Assembly: GCF_012184425.1 (NCBI RefSeq)
Contig: NZ_VTOW01000002.1
Location: forward strand, 186,001-250,000
Source: Candidatus Manganitrophus noduliformans
GTDB taxonomy: Bacteria; Nitrospirota; Nitrospiria; SBBL01; Manganitrophaceae
Direction: 5' to 3'
DNA: 64,000 nt
This document shows, one piece after another, positions 8,986 through 17,312 of the stretch. A model generated the notes under the pieces. It was not told the DNA's origin, searched no databases, and saw only the letters and a program-made list of their open reading frames with translations. The translations under genes and the position numbers were made by a program. Numbering within the stretch: position 1 is the first letter of the stretch; each line of letters starts with the position of its first letter.

Positions 8986-9827
8986 CGTCTCTTCTTTCCG
9001 GCCGTCCGGTCGCGCTTTATTTCCTCTACCGGAGCGGGGCTCGGCGGAGGCTCTCCCCGTTTAAATTGGATCGCAACCATCACCGCCCCAAGAAGGAACA
9101 TCGGCAGGCTGAGGAGCTGCCCCATCGAGAGGGGGCCGAGGATCAATCCCAATTGCGGGTCGGGCTCACGGAAGAATTCAGTGATAAAGCGAAAGAGACC
9201 GTAAAAGAGAAAGAAGGACCAGAAGACAACCCCTCGCGGCAGTTTTCGGCCGGAGAGGACCCAGAGGATGAGAAAGAGGACCGGACCTTCCAATGCGGCC
9301 TGATAGAGCTGGGAGGGATGGCGGCAGGCGTCATCCGCCTGAGGGAAGACCATACACCAAGGAACATCGGTCGGCCGGCCCCAGAGCTCGCCGTTGATGA
9401 AATTCCCGATCCGTCCCAACCCGAGGCCGACCGGCACCGCAGGCGCCGAGATATCGGCCAGATCGTAGAAGGCGTATTGATACCGTTTGCAAAAAAGGGC
9501 GCCGGCGACCAAAACGCCGATCAGCCCCCCATGAAACGACATCCCCCCTTCCCAAACGGCAAAGATCTTCGAGGGATTTTCAAGGTAGAACCCCGGATTG
9601 TAGAAGAGGACATACCCGAGGCGGCCTCCCAAGATGACTCCGATCGCGACGTAGAGCATCATATCGGAGATCTCTTCCTTCGAGATCTTAAGCCCCCTCC
9701 GGACCGCCGTCGCGCGGATGATGAAGATCGCCGCGATAAAGGAGAGGGCATACATCAACCCGTACCATCGGAAAGCGAGCGGACCGATCCGGATGAAGAC
9801 CGGGTCAATATCGGGGTATTTGATCAT
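8979..9827 (-). CDS. lgt: Prolipoprotein diacylglyceryl transferase
   Basis: A polytopic inner-membrane protein of about 282 residues carrying the Lgt signature 'GRIGNFINGELWGRPTD' and the upstream 'GMSFHGGLIGVL' catalytic-His block. It transfers diacylglycerol from phosphatidylglycerol to the lipobox Cys of prolipoproteins. The longer frame begins ten codons upstream, but those codons (PHASRVYAL) are encoded by the intergenic inverted repeat, so the ATG at 9827 (IKYPDIDPVF) is chosen. The C-terminus has a charged tail (REPPPSPAPVEEIKRD region). Its stop overlaps that of truA in convergent orientation. Confidence 0.95.
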   Translation of the reverse strand: MIKYPDIDPVFIRIGPLAFRWYGLMYALSFIAAIFIIRATAVRRGLKISKEEISDMMLYVAIGVILGGRLGYVLFYNPGFYLENPSKIFAVWEGGMSFHGGLIGVLVAGALFCKRYQYAFYDLADISAPAVPVGLGLGRIGNFINGELWGRPTDVPWCMVFPQADDACRHPSQLYQAALEGPVLFLILWVLSGRKLPRGVVFWSFFLFYGLFRFITEFFREPDPQLGLILGPLSMGQLLSLPMFLLGAVMVAIQFKRGEPPPSPAPVEEIKRDRTAGKKRRQ

Positions 9828-9838
9828 AAGAGCGTAAA

Positions 9839-9934
9839 CGCGTGAGGCGTGAGGCATAAGGCATGAGGGGTTTAAAGACGAAAGAAGAAATCTTTGGATC
9901 TTATCCCCGACGCCTCACCCCTCACGCCTCACGT
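9839..9934. repeat. Intergenic inverted repeat built from GTGAGGC heptads
   Basis: The left arm (9839-9870) reads CGTGAGGCGTGAGGCATAAGG and the right arm (about 9903-9934) is its imperfect reverse complement (CCTCACCCCTCACGCCTCACG), with an AT-rich spacer of about 35 bases. It fills the gap between lgt and gerW and creates a spurious extension of the lgt frame. The architecture matches the G-rich repeats at 3560 and 14069. Confidence 0.75.
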
Positions 9935-9946
9935 ATTTTATCCTTT

Positions 9947-10369
9947 CTATGGGGTTTGCAATCCCGGAGTGAATCCCGGCGCGCCGGGGCTCGGTCTCTC
10001 GACCCGCTCTTCGGCTTCCGGCTTTCCGACCTTCTGGGAAACCTTCTCGACCACCTTGTCGATCAATTCGGGGACCTTTTCATAAAGGGCATCGAGACCC
10101 TTCCCCTTGCCGACATTCAGCAACGAGACGCTCTGATCCTTGACGACGAGGAACGCGATCGGCTCCACCTTCACCCCCCCTCCCCCGCCGACCCCTTCCC
10201 CCTGCTGGGACTGTCCGCCGCCGCCGACGCCGATTCCCATCGAAATCCGGGAAACCGGAATAATCGAGACATTGCCCGCCTGAAACGCCTCGCCGATGAT
10301 GGTATCGGTGTTTGCAATCGCCTTGAGCTGCTCTAAAAGCGTCTTCATCAAATCTTCTGCGATACTCAT
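9947..10369 (-). CDS. GerW/YtfJ-family protein
   Basis: 140 residues. It opens with 'IAEDLMKTLLEQLKAIANTDTIIGEAF' and 'VSIIPVSRISMGIGVGGGG', a glycine-rich strand, then 'VEPIAFLVVKDQSVSLLNVGKGKG', all hallmarks of the GerW (YtfJ) family. In Bacillus this is a spore protein, but the family is widespread in non-sporulating phyla, where its role is unknown. It overlaps the upstream DUF2953 gene by four bases (ATGA), indicating translational coupling. The C-terminal tail is Pro/Gly-rich and probably disordered. Confidence 0.85.
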   Translation of the reverse strand: MSIAEDLMKTLLEQLKAIANTDTIIGEAFQAGNVSIIPVSRISMGIGVGGGGQSQQGEGVGGGGGVKVEPIAFLVVKDQSVSLLNVGKGKGLDALYEKVPELIDKVVEKVSQKVGKPEAEERVERPSPGAPGFTPGLQTP

Positions 10370-11004
10370 GCTGAAACCTCCTCTCTTCTGACACGGTCCG
10401 GATGTCGAATCTCACGAAACACGCGATAGAGTTCACGATAAGGTAATTTAAAAAGAAGCCGAAGGGTCGGAATCACCATTCGGTATAACGGCAGCGCGAA
10501 CGCCCCCACGAAACGGTTCTCCCCCCAGAAATTCACCGCGAGATGAACCCGCTTCATCCGAACCCCCTGAAAGGAACCGTAGCAGATCCCATTGATCATC
10601 GGATCATCGAACGAGAGATCCAACCGAAGATGCGAGATCGAGAAGGCGCGCAGCAGCTCCAGCGTATACTGGACAGAAAGCTCGGCCAGTTGGATCATCA
10701 GGGAGCGGCGAGACAACAGAACGGAGACGAACGAGGGCCGCTCTTCTTTTTCCTCCTCCATTGTCTCCTCTTCGGGAGGGGGCTCCGGGGGGGGAGCGGC
10801 CGGTTTCTTTTTTTTCGTTCGAAACCGAATACCGAAAAATCGAATCTCCAAACGTTTGTCAGGAAAACGGAAGGCCAGACTCAAGAAAAGCCATCGGACG
10901 GAAAAACGCTTCTCTTTGGAATCGACGACAAAGTGGAGTGGAACGACGAGCAGGAGCGCCGCGAAAATGGCGATGAACAGAACGACCATCCAGCCGATCG
11001 ACAT
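10366..11004 (-). CDS. DUF2953-family membrane-anchored protein
   Basis: 212 residues with one N-terminal transmembrane helix (about 5-25, MVVLFIAIFAALLLVVPLHF), a strand-rich segment, an acidic/proline linker (PPPEPPPEEETMEEEKEE) and a C-terminal soluble part with 'DDPMINGICYGSFQGV', which is characteristic of DUF2953. Homologues in Firmicutes neighbour ytfJ/gerW, and the same pairing is seen here with a four-base overlap. Molecular function is unknown; a membrane partner of the GerW protein is a reasonable inference. Confidence 0.75.
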   Translation of the reverse strand: MSIGWMVVLFIAIFAALLLVVPLHFVVDSKEKRFSVRWLFLSLAFRFPDKRLEIRFFGIRFRTKKKKPAAPPPEPPPEEETMEEEKEERPSFVSVLLSRRSLMIQLAELSVQYTLELLRAFSISHLRLDLSFDDPMINGICYGSFQGVRMKRVHLAVNFWGENRFVGAFALPLYRMVIPTLRLLFKLPYRELYRVFREIRHPDRVRREEVSA

Positions 11005-11099
11005 GATGGAAATCTCACTTGAGAAGGGGGTTGGGAAAAGAAATTAATTCAATATAACACAAACGGAAATCAAAAAGAAAGAAACAGCGGGGAGAAAGA

Positions 11100-11630
11100 C
11101 TACCAGACGACGCTGACGCGCGCGGCCTGGTTCGATCGATTCGTATAATAAATAAATCCGTTCCGGCAGCCGTAGAGATGGAGATCGCGCGTGATGCGCA
11201 CATCCTCTTTACAGTAAAGAGCGATGCTGGCGAAATTCCCTTCGCGGTACCATCGGATCGCCTTGAGACCGTCGGCCGTCTTTCCCGCCTTGAGGGTCGC
11301 CGCGGCCAGGCTGTCGAGCTTTGGGCGAAATCCGAGGATCGGATGAAGATAGGTCATCAAATCAAGCGTGGGAAGCGCCGAAAGGTTCACATCGGTATAA
11401 GGCGAAAGGACCGAATAATCGAAACCGAGAATGTTGTATCCGACGATTCGATCGGCCGAGCGCAGTTCGGAAATCAAGGCCGGGATATCCTCTTCCTCAT
11501 ATCCTCGGAACCGATCGTCGCGCGTCGAATAGGTCACCCCGAACGAGAAACCCATCCGGTGCTTGTTTTCCCATCCTCCCACCTCTTCCGCGCTCTTTTT
11601 CGTTTCGAGGTCGAAGTAGACGATATTCAT
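11100..11630 (-). CDS. RNase H-like 3'-5' exonuclease (DEDDy type, YprB-like)
   Basis: About 176 residues from the ATG at 11630, which is preceded by a G-rich ribosome-binding site. The exonuclease motifs are visible: ExoI 'YFDLETKKS' (D, E) at the N-terminus, ExoII 'IVGYNILGFDYSVL' (N-x3-FD), and ExoIII 'YCKEDVRITRDL' (Y-x3-D). These are the DEDDy catalytic residues. The protein is a single-domain nuclease similar to the ribonuclease H-like part of YprB. The frame runs 23 codons further upstream but without sequence that looks conserved. Substrate unknown (RNA or DNA 3' ends). Confidence 0.75.
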   Translation of the reverse strand: MNIVYFDLETKKSAEEVGGWENKHRMGFSFGVTYSTRDDRFRGYEEEDIPALISELRSADRIVGYNILGFDYSVLSPYTDVNLSALPTLDLMTYLHPILGFRPKLDSLAAATLKAGKTADGLKAIRWYREGNFASIALYCKEDVRITRDLHLYGCRNGFIYYTNRSNQAARVSVVW

Positions 11631-11940
11631 CAGACCCCCGGTCCGGCGAACAGAATCTTTTGAAAGAAAAAGATTCCGTAATTTACGTAATTCTCGCAAT
11701 CCATGTCAAGGAATTCCTTCATTGTCGTGAATGTCCTGTTCGAATCTGATCACGATCCCTTGCAAGATCGAACTTCATCCGATATAGTACCCATTTAAGT
11801 AACATCATGCGCTTTCCTTTATCTCTAAAACGATGGTGGACAAAATTGCACCTATCTTATAAAATGAGCTTGATGTCCTACTTCTTCAAACGTTCATCAA
11901 ATCAGAACCGACCAATCGAATCGACTGAGGACTCCGACAA
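11631..11940. other. Divergent intergenic region upstream of the PP2C gene
   Basis: A 310-base AT-richer interval separating the exonuclease (minus) and the PP2C phosphatase (plus). A weak promoter-like pair for the phosphatase is TGGACA (11837-11842) and TATAAA (11858-11863), with a short 15-base spacer. A 26-codon open frame (11864-11944, beginning SLMSYFFKRSS) ends in an ATGA overlap with the PP2C start, but has no clear ribosome-binding site and may be chance. Confidence 0.4.
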
Positions 11941-12666
11941 ATGAAGGTGATCGCCGCAGGGTTAACCGATGTGGGTCGCGTCCGTCGATCCAATGAAGAC
12001 AGTTTCGGACTCTTTCCCGAGCATAACCTCTACATTGTCGCCGACGGAATGGGCGGCCATGCGGCGGGCGAAGTCGCCAGCAAAATGGCGGTCGAGCTGA
12101 TCAAGGAATTCTTCTCCTCCACGGAAATTACGGAACAGACGGAAGAGATGAAACTGGCCCGGGCCATCAACCACGCAAACCAAAGAATTCACGAGGCGGG
12201 CGAAAAAGACGCCGCGCTCAGCGGGATGGGAACCACGGTCGTCACCGTCATCGCCCGGAGTGAGGAGATGCTCATCGGCTTCGTCGGCGACAGCCGGGTC
12301 TATCTCCACCAGAACAACAAGACGCAACAACTGACGCAAGATCACTCGTTGGTGAACGAGTATGTCCGAAAGGGCCTCCTCACCCCCGAGGCGGCGGAGC
12401 GCCATCCGCTCAAACATGTCATCAGCCGCGCGCTCGGCACCAGCCCCGCCGTGGAGGTGGAAACCGTCCGTCGGACCCCTGCCACCGGAGATATTCTTCT
12501 CCTCTGTTCGGACGGCCTCAGCAACAAATTGACCCTTGAAGAAATCAGCGCCATCCTGACCCAAACGCGGGATAATCTCGAAAAGACATGCAGCGCCCTC
12601 ATTGAGAAAGCGAAAGAAAAAGGGGGCGAAGACAACATCACGGCGATTTTGATCGGCTATCGTTAA
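11941..12666 (+). CDS. PP2C-family Ser/Thr protein phosphatase (Stp1/PrpC-like)
   Basis: 241 residues with the bacterial PP2C metal-binding motifs in order: 'GLTDVGRVRRSNEDSF' (motif 1), 'YIVADGMGGHAAGEVAS' (motif 2, metal Asp and Gly), 'GMGTTVVTVI', 'GFVGDSRVYLH' and 'CSDGLSNKLT' then 'GGEDNITAIL'. It is a Mg/Mn-dependent phosphatase that reverses Hanks-type kinase phosphorylation in the cytosol. No serine/threonine kinase lies nearby. It is followed after 32 bases by a sigma-54 response regulator on the same strand, so the two may be co-transcribed. Confidence 0.93.
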   Translation: MKVIAAGLTDVGRVRRSNEDSFGLFPEHNLYIVADGMGGHAAGEVASKMAVELIKEFFSSTEITEQTEEMKLARAINHANQRIHEAGEKDAALSGMGTTVVTVIARSEEMLIGFVGDSRVYLHQNNKTQQLTQDHSLVNEYVRKGLLTPEAAERHPLKHVISRALGTSPAVEVETVRRTPATGDILLLCSDGLSNKLTLEEISAILTQTRDNLEKTCSALIEKAKEKGGEDNITAILIGYR

Positions 12667-12698
12667 GCAATCCCATCTCCTTCCCCGATTCGGCACAG

Positions 12699-14108
12699 AT
12701 GAAAAAGATTCTCGTCATCGATGATGAGATCAGCGTTCAGGAATCCTTCCGGAATTTCTTGAAGCGAGAGTACGCCCTTGTTTTCGCCTCCGACGGCGAG
12801 GAAGGGGTGCGGCGTTTTCAGGAAGCCTTCCCTGATCTGATTCTCCTCGATCTGATCATGCCGCGCATGGATGGGATGGCGGCGCTCAAGCGAATCCGCG
12901 AGGCCGACGAAAAGATCCCGATCATTATGCTCACCGCGACCCGGACGATCAAAACCGCGGTCGAAGCGATCAAGGCCGGCGCCGACGACTATCTGACCAA
13001 GCCGTTCGACCTGGAAGAGCTCAAGTGGCTCTTGGCCAAGACCCTCTCCAATCGCGACCTTGAAAAAGAAGTGCAAGCCCTTCGAACGGAAGTCTCCAAG
13101 CGGTACGGATATGAAAACATCGTCGGGAACAGCGAGGCGATTCAGGCGGTCTTCGAAAAGATCCGACACGTCGCCGACACCAAGACAACCGTGCTCCTTC
13201 TGGGGGAAAGCGGCACCGGAAAAGAGCTGGTCGCCAAGGCCCTTCACTACAACAGCAGCCGACGAAACCATCCGTTCATGGCGATCAATTGCGCCGCCAT
13301 CCCAGAAACGCTTCTTGAAACCGAGCTCTTCGGCCACGAGCGCGGGGCGTTTACCGACGCACAGTCGCGACGGATCGGACGATTCGAGCAAGCCGATCAC
13401 GGAACGCTTTTCCTCGACGAAGTCGCAGAGCTTTCGCTCCCCTGCCAAGCCAAAATCCTTCGCGCCTTGGAAGAGCGGAAATTCATGCGGGTCGGGGGAT
13501 CGGATCTCATCGAAACCGACGTCCGGGTCATCGCGGCAACCAATAAAGATCTGGAAGAAGAAATCCGCAAAGGGCGTTTTCGGGAAGATCTCTATTATCG
13601 GATCAATGTCATTCCGATCTTCCTCCCCCCGCTTCGCCAAAGAAAGGAGGATATCCCGCTCCTCATCAAGCACTTCCTCGACAAGAAATCGGCGGCGGAA
13701 GGGCTCCCCCCCAAATCGATCACGGCAGAAGCGATGGAAATCCTCTCTGGTTATGAATGGCCGGGAAATATCCGCGAGATCGAAAATCTGATCGAGCAAA
13801 TGGTCACCCTCTCCTCCTCTCAGCGGATCGATGTAGACGACATCCCTCCCGCGATCCGAAGGAAACCGGGCCGATCCGGTTCGAACGACTTGATCTCTTT
13901 TAGAGAGCTGCCGTTGGAACAGGCGGTCGAACAGCTCGAACGGCAGATGATCTCGCACGCCCTTGAACAGAGCCGTCACGTTCAGACGCGGGCGGCGAAG
14001 CTCCTCGGCATCTCCCGGCGGCAGTTAAAATACAAAATGGATGCGCTTGGTTTGGGCGATGAGAAGCAGGGGTCCGGGGCCGGGGAACAGGGGCCAGGGA
14101 AAAATTAA
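12699..14108 (+). CDS. Sigma-54-dependent response regulator (NtrC/AtoC family)
   Basis: 469 residues in three parts: a receiver domain (about 1-120; acidic pair 'IDDE', phospho-Asp in 'LILLDLIMP', 'LTAT', Lys in 'YLTKPFD'); an AAA+ domain (about 137-370; Walker A 'GESGTGKELVAKAL', sigma-54 loop 'GAFTDA', Walker B 'GTLFLDEVAEL'); and a Fis-type helix-turn-helix at the C-terminus (AAKLLGISRRQLKYKM). The loop reads GAFTDA instead of the consensus GAFTGA. The last dozen or so residues (Gly/Gln/Pro-rich) are encoded by a G-rich repeat arm, so the tail is probably a recent extension. No cognate kinase is adjacent; the PP2C gene is just upstream. Confidence 0.93.
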   Translation: MKKILVIDDEISVQESFRNFLKREYALVFASDGEEGVRRFQEAFPDLILLDLIMPRMDGMAALKRIREADEKIPIIMLTATRTIKTAVEAIKAGADDYLTKPFDLEELKWLLAKTLSNRDLEKEVQALRTEVSKRYGYENIVGNSEAIQAVFEKIRHVADTKTTVLLLGESGTGKELVAKALHYNSSRRNHPFMAINCAAIPETLLETELFGHERGAFTDAQSRRIGRFEQADHGTLFLDEVAELSLPCQAKILRALEERKFMRVGGSDLIETDVRVIAATNKDLEEEIRKGRFREDLYYRINVIPIFLPPLRQRKEDIPLLIKHFLDKKSAAEGLPPKSITAEAMEILSGYEWPGNIREIENLIEQMVTLSSSQRIDVDDIPPAIRRKPGRSGSNDLISFRELPLEQAVEQLERQMISHALEQSRHVQTRAAKLLGISRRQLKYKMDALGLGDEKQGSGAGEQGPGKN

Positions 14109-14200
14109 ATCACGCAAAAGAACATAGACCGACAATAAGAACAATTCCCTCTCCTGGTTTTTATTGCCTGACCCCTGGCCCCTGGCCCCCGGCCCCCAAG
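14069..14200. repeat. G-rich intergenic inverted repeat (GGGGCCGGGG type), copy 2
   Basis: The left arm (14069-14100) is GGGGTCCGGGGCCGGGG-like and lies inside the 3' end of the sigma-54 regulator gene. The right arm (about 14166-14200, CCCCTGGCCCCTGGCCCCC) lies inside the 3' end of ribE. The spacer of about 65 bases is AT-rich. The element sits exactly between two convergent genes and has extended both reading frames with Gly/Gln-rich tails. Confidence 0.7.
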
Positions 14201-14775
14201 AGTCTCTCCACATACTTCCCGATGAGATCGCTTTCCAGATTCACCGGGGCGCCGATCTCCTTCAGGCCCAATGTCGTGACCTTGGCGGTATGAGGGATAA
14301 TCGAAAGGGTCACGCTCCGGTCGGTCAAGCTGTTGATCGTCAGGCTCACCCCGTCGACGGCGATCGATCCCTTTTTGATGCAGTACTTTAAAATGTCCGA
14401 CGGCGCTTCAATGGTCAGAATGATCGCATTCTCTTCCTGTTTTCGGTCGCGGATCACCCCCACCCCTTCGACATGCCCCGAGACAAGATGCCCGCCGATC
14501 CGGTCCATGATCCGCATGGCCCGTTCGAGGTTGACCGGATCGCCCGCCTTCAGACCGCCGAGGGTCGTCACCCGCGCCGTTTCCGGGGAGAGATCGACGG
14601 TGAACCCGCTTTCAATCAAGGCGGTCGCCGTCGTACAAACCCCGTTGACCGTCACGCTGTCTCCGATCTCAAGATCATCTAAAACGGTCTTCGCCAAGAG
14701 GGTCAATCGGATCGACTGAAGATTCCGATCGATCGTTTTGACCACCCCCATCTCTTCGATGATACCGGTAAACAT
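14161..14775 (-). CDS. ribE: Riboflavin synthase subunit alpha
   Basis: 204 residues with the two tandem lumazine-binding repeats typical of the family: 'FTGIIEEMGVVKTI' at the N-terminus with 'GDSVTVNGVCTTA', and a second repeat with 'GHLVSGHVEGVG', 'KGSIAVDGVSLTIN' and 'NLESDLIGKYVERL'. It dismutates two 6,7-dimethyl-8-ribityllumazine molecules to riboflavin. It is the last gene of the ribD-hydrolase-ribE group, six bases after the hydrolase stop. The final residues (GAGGQGPG) derive from the repeat arm rather than the enzyme fold. Confidence 0.95.
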   Translation of the reverse strand: MFTGIIEEMGVVKTIDRNLQSIRLTLLAKTVLDDLEIGDSVTVNGVCTTATALIESGFTVDLSPETARVTTLGGLKAGDPVNLERAMRIMDRIGGHLVSGHVEGVGVIRDRKQEENAIILTIEAPSDILKYCIKKGSIAVDGVSLTINSLTDRSVTLSIIPHTAKVTTLGLKEIGAPVNLESDLIGKYVERLLGAGGQGPGVRQ

Positions 14776-14781
14776 GTTCCG

Positions 14782-16080
14782 TCACTTTGTTTTTAAGTTA
14801 ATCGTCACCGACGCCGAATAAAGCGCTCCTCGGTCCTCTCTTCGCTTCGCCTCCTTCAGGAGAGGAACGATCCCCTCCGAGAGCCGTCCCTCGAAGCTTT
14901 TTTGGCCGTTGGTATACACCGTCACCGGTTTTGAAAAATCAATCAACGCGCGGTTGAAAAAAAGGGTGTACTTTTCAACCCGCTCGGTTTGGACATCAAT
15001 CCGGTTTTCCTTCACCTCGGCGGTCAAAGAAGGGAAAGCCCCCTGCTTCACCCGATCCGCCTCCTCCGCGTCGAAAATCGATCCAAAAACGCTGGCGACC
15101 TCCCCCTCGGCCTGATTGATCTCGGTCCAATAAAAGGGCTGTAAGTGTTCCGAATCTCGGATGGAGACAACTCGGGCCGGATAAGGCTCCCGGTGTTGTC
15201 CGTCGAACCATGCCACTAACTCCGGCAATTCCTCCCTGGGAAAAAAGTGGCCTCCCGCCATCGGATGAAGGCGGTCGTGCTCGCGATAGGTATAAGGAAT
15301 CTCCTGCTCTTTGAGATATTCGCTGATTTTCCGGGAGAGGATCACCGGCATCACCTCATCCTGCGCCCCATGGACGATGTAAATCCCGGTGGAGGAAAAA
15401 TTCCGAAGAAAGGGAAAAATCTCGTCGGGAATGCCGGCGGCCATCGGGGAGATCGCGGCAAAACGATCGGCGTGGAACATTCCGATGAGGTAAGTCCCGA
15501 TCCCCCCGTTCGACATGCCGGTAAGGTAAACCCGATCGGGATCGATGCGGTACTTCGATCGAACGTCGTCGATCACCGCCGTCACCAGCGCCTCCCCTCC
15601 CGGGGTCCACCAGGCCCCCCCCATCATCGTCGGACAGGCCAGGACCGTTTTCTCCCCCAGGCGGGCCTGCCACCGCTCAAGATAGCTGTCTCCCGTGAAA
15701 CCGGCCCCATGCAGACAGACGATCAGCGGGTAGGCGACGGCCGGATCGTAGCTCTCCGGAACATAAAGGGCATAATCGGCCGGCTCCCCTTCGATCTCAA
15801 GCTCCAGATGCAACGGCCCGACCCTCGGCTCCAGCGGATAGATGCCGTTTTGAATCGCCTGCTCGATCTGTTCTACGGTCACCCCTTTTTTGTTTTGGAT
15901 CTCTTTGAGCAGGGCCTCCGATTGATTCGGATCTCCCGAAGCGAGGTATTGTTGGACCAAAGGATGGAGCTCTTCCTGCAGGAGCGCCGGATCGTCTGAA
16001 GCAGCGGAGGGAACGTGTCGGCTTGGAGCACATGCGGAGCAGAGGATGAAGAAGAAAATCCAAATTCGAATCGGGTTCAT
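14782..16080 (-). CDS. Secreted alpha/beta-hydrolase (esterase, lipoprotein)
   Basis: 432 residues. A lipoprotein signal (IWIFFFILCSACAPS, lipobox Cys about residue 18) is followed by a helical segment and then an alpha/beta-hydrolase domain: oxyanion region 'LIVCLHGAGFTGDSY', nucleophile elbow 'TGMSNGGIGTY' (G-x-S-x-G), acid in 'HGAQDEVMPV', and a candidate catalytic His near 'HPMAGGHFF'. The C-terminal 100 residues are strand-rich. It resembles the PHB-depolymerase/peptidase-like esterases, acting in the periplasm or outer membrane; the substrate cannot be inferred. Its start overlaps the ribD stop by four bases, an odd location inside a riboflavin operon. Confidence 0.8.
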   Translation of the reverse strand: MNPIRIWIFFFILCSACAPSRHVPSAASDDPALLQEELHPLVQQYLASGDPNQSEALLKEIQNKKGVTVEQIEQAIQNGIYPLEPRVGPLHLELEIEGEPADYALYVPESYDPAVAYPLIVCLHGAGFTGDSYLERWQARLGEKTVLACPTMMGGAWWTPGGEALVTAVIDDVRSKYRIDPDRVYLTGMSNGGIGTYLIGMFHADRFAAISPMAAGIPDEIFPFLRNFSSTGIYIVHGAQDEVMPVILSRKISEYLKEQEIPYTYREHDRLHPMAGGHFFPREELPELVAWFDGQHREPYPARVVSIRDSEHLQPFYWTEINQAEGEVASVFGSIFDAEEADRVKQGAFPSLTAEVKENRIDVQTERVEKYTLFFNRALIDFSKPVTVYTNGQKSFEGRLSEGIVPLLKEAKRREDRGALYSASVTINLKTK

Positions 16081-17198
16081 GAACGGCCTCCTCTTTCTTT
16101 TTTCTTTAGATAACCCTCAATGCGAAGGTCCCCCCCGCTCTCTTGAACCTGGACACCCTCCAGGAGGAGCGCCTCTCCGAGACTCGGGATCGCCTTTCCG
16201 GCGACGGCGCTTCGCGCATCGTCCCCGCAGAGAAGCTTCGGGGCGACATAAAAGATCACTTTGTCGACCACGCCGGATCGAAGCGCCATGCCATTCACCC
16301 TTCCCCCTCCTTCGATCAACACGCTGGTAATCCCCGCCTTTCCGAGGCGCTCGAAAATATCGTCGAAGGAGATTTCCCTCTTTGCCTGAGGAAGAAGGGC
16401 CACCTGGACCCCCGCCTTCTCCAGTTTTCTAATTTTTTCGACGGAGGCCGAGGAGGTCGTGATGAGGAAGGTCGGCGCCTCTGAAAGGGAGGAGACCAGT
16501 TTGGCTTTCAGCGGGATCTTGAGATCGGGATCGATGACAATCCGAATCGGGTTTCTCCTCCCCGGCCGGCGCGCCGTCAGCATCGGATCATCGGCCAGAA
16601 CGGTCCCGATCCCCACCAGGACCGCGTCGACCTCGGAACGGAGGTGATGGACCTCTAATCGCGCCGCCTCTCCAGTAATCCAACGGGAGGATCCCTTCGC
16701 CGTCGCAATCCGGCCGTCGAGGGTCATTGCGACTTTGAGGATCACAAACGGTTTCCCGGTCGTGATGTATTTGAGGAAGACCTCGTTTAGCCGCTCCGCC
16801 GCTTCACGGAGAACTCCCTCCGTCACCTCCACTCCCGCCTTCCGGAGTTGCTCCAGTCCTCGTCCGGAGACAAGCGGATTCGGATCGGTCATGGCGGCGA
16901 CCACCCGGCGGAGGCCGCTTTTTAAAATCGCATCGGTGCAAGGAGGGGTTCGCTTTTCGGTGTGGCAACAGGGCTCGAGATTGGTATAGAGGGTCGCCCC
17001 CTTCGCCCGCTTTCCGGCTTGGGTAAGGGCGATCACCTCGGCGTGGGGGGCGCCCGGACCGGGATGGAATCCTTCGCCGACGACGGCGCCATTTTTGACG
17101 ATCACCGCGCCCACCATCGGATTGGGGGAAGTTTTCCCGCGTCCCTTCCGGGCGAGGCGAAGCGCGCGTTTCATATAATCGACGTCCGTTTTCGGCAT
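16077..17198 (-). CDS. ribD: Bifunctional riboflavin biosynthesis protein RibD
   Basis: About 373 residues from the ATG at 17198. The N-terminal deaminase has the zinc site 'HAEVIAL' plus 'PCCHTEKRTPPCTDAI', and the C-terminal reductase has 'VAMTLDGRIATAKGSSRWITG' and 'LIEGGGRVNG'. It deaminates and then reduces the pyrimidine intermediate in steps two and three of riboflavin synthesis. The frame extends 12 codons upstream without an obvious ribosome-binding site. It is the first gene of a ribD-hydrolase-ribE unit. I see no FMN riboswitch in the short region upstream. Confidence 0.95.
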   Translation of the reverse strand: MPKTDVDYMKRALRLARKGRGKTSPNPMVGAVIVKNGAVVGEGFHPGPGAPHAEVIALTQAGKRAKGATLYTNLEPCCHTEKRTPPCTDAILKSGLRRVVAAMTDPNPLVSGRGLEQLRKAGVEVTEGVLREAAERLNEVFLKYITTGKPFVILKVAMTLDGRIATAKGSSRWITGEAARLEVHHLRSEVDAVLVGIGTVLADDPMLTARRPGRRNPIRIVIDPDLKIPLKAKLVSSLSEAPTFLITTSSASVEKIRKLEKAGVQVALLPQAKREISFDDIFERLGKAGITSVLIEGGGRVNGMALRSGVVDKVIFYVAPKLLCGDDARSAVAGKAIPSLGEALLLEGVQVQESGGDLRIEGYLKKKERGGRS

Positions 17199-17312
17199 GA
17201 CGCTACTATATAAGCGGGCCTGGTAGGATGTCAAATCAGCGGCAGATTTCTTGAAAAAAGCGCTGCGTTCTTCTATCGTCCCTCACGAGAACCCTGATGA
17301 AGGAGCAAACCT

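Noticed and set aside
12663-13979. A 438-codon minus-strand frame opposite the sigma-54 regulator
   Set aside because: Antisense to a gene with all diagnostic motifs; composition typical of a shadow frame.
17199-17312. FMN riboswitch before ribD
   Set aside because: The interval is too short and lacks the conserved RFN-element boxes.
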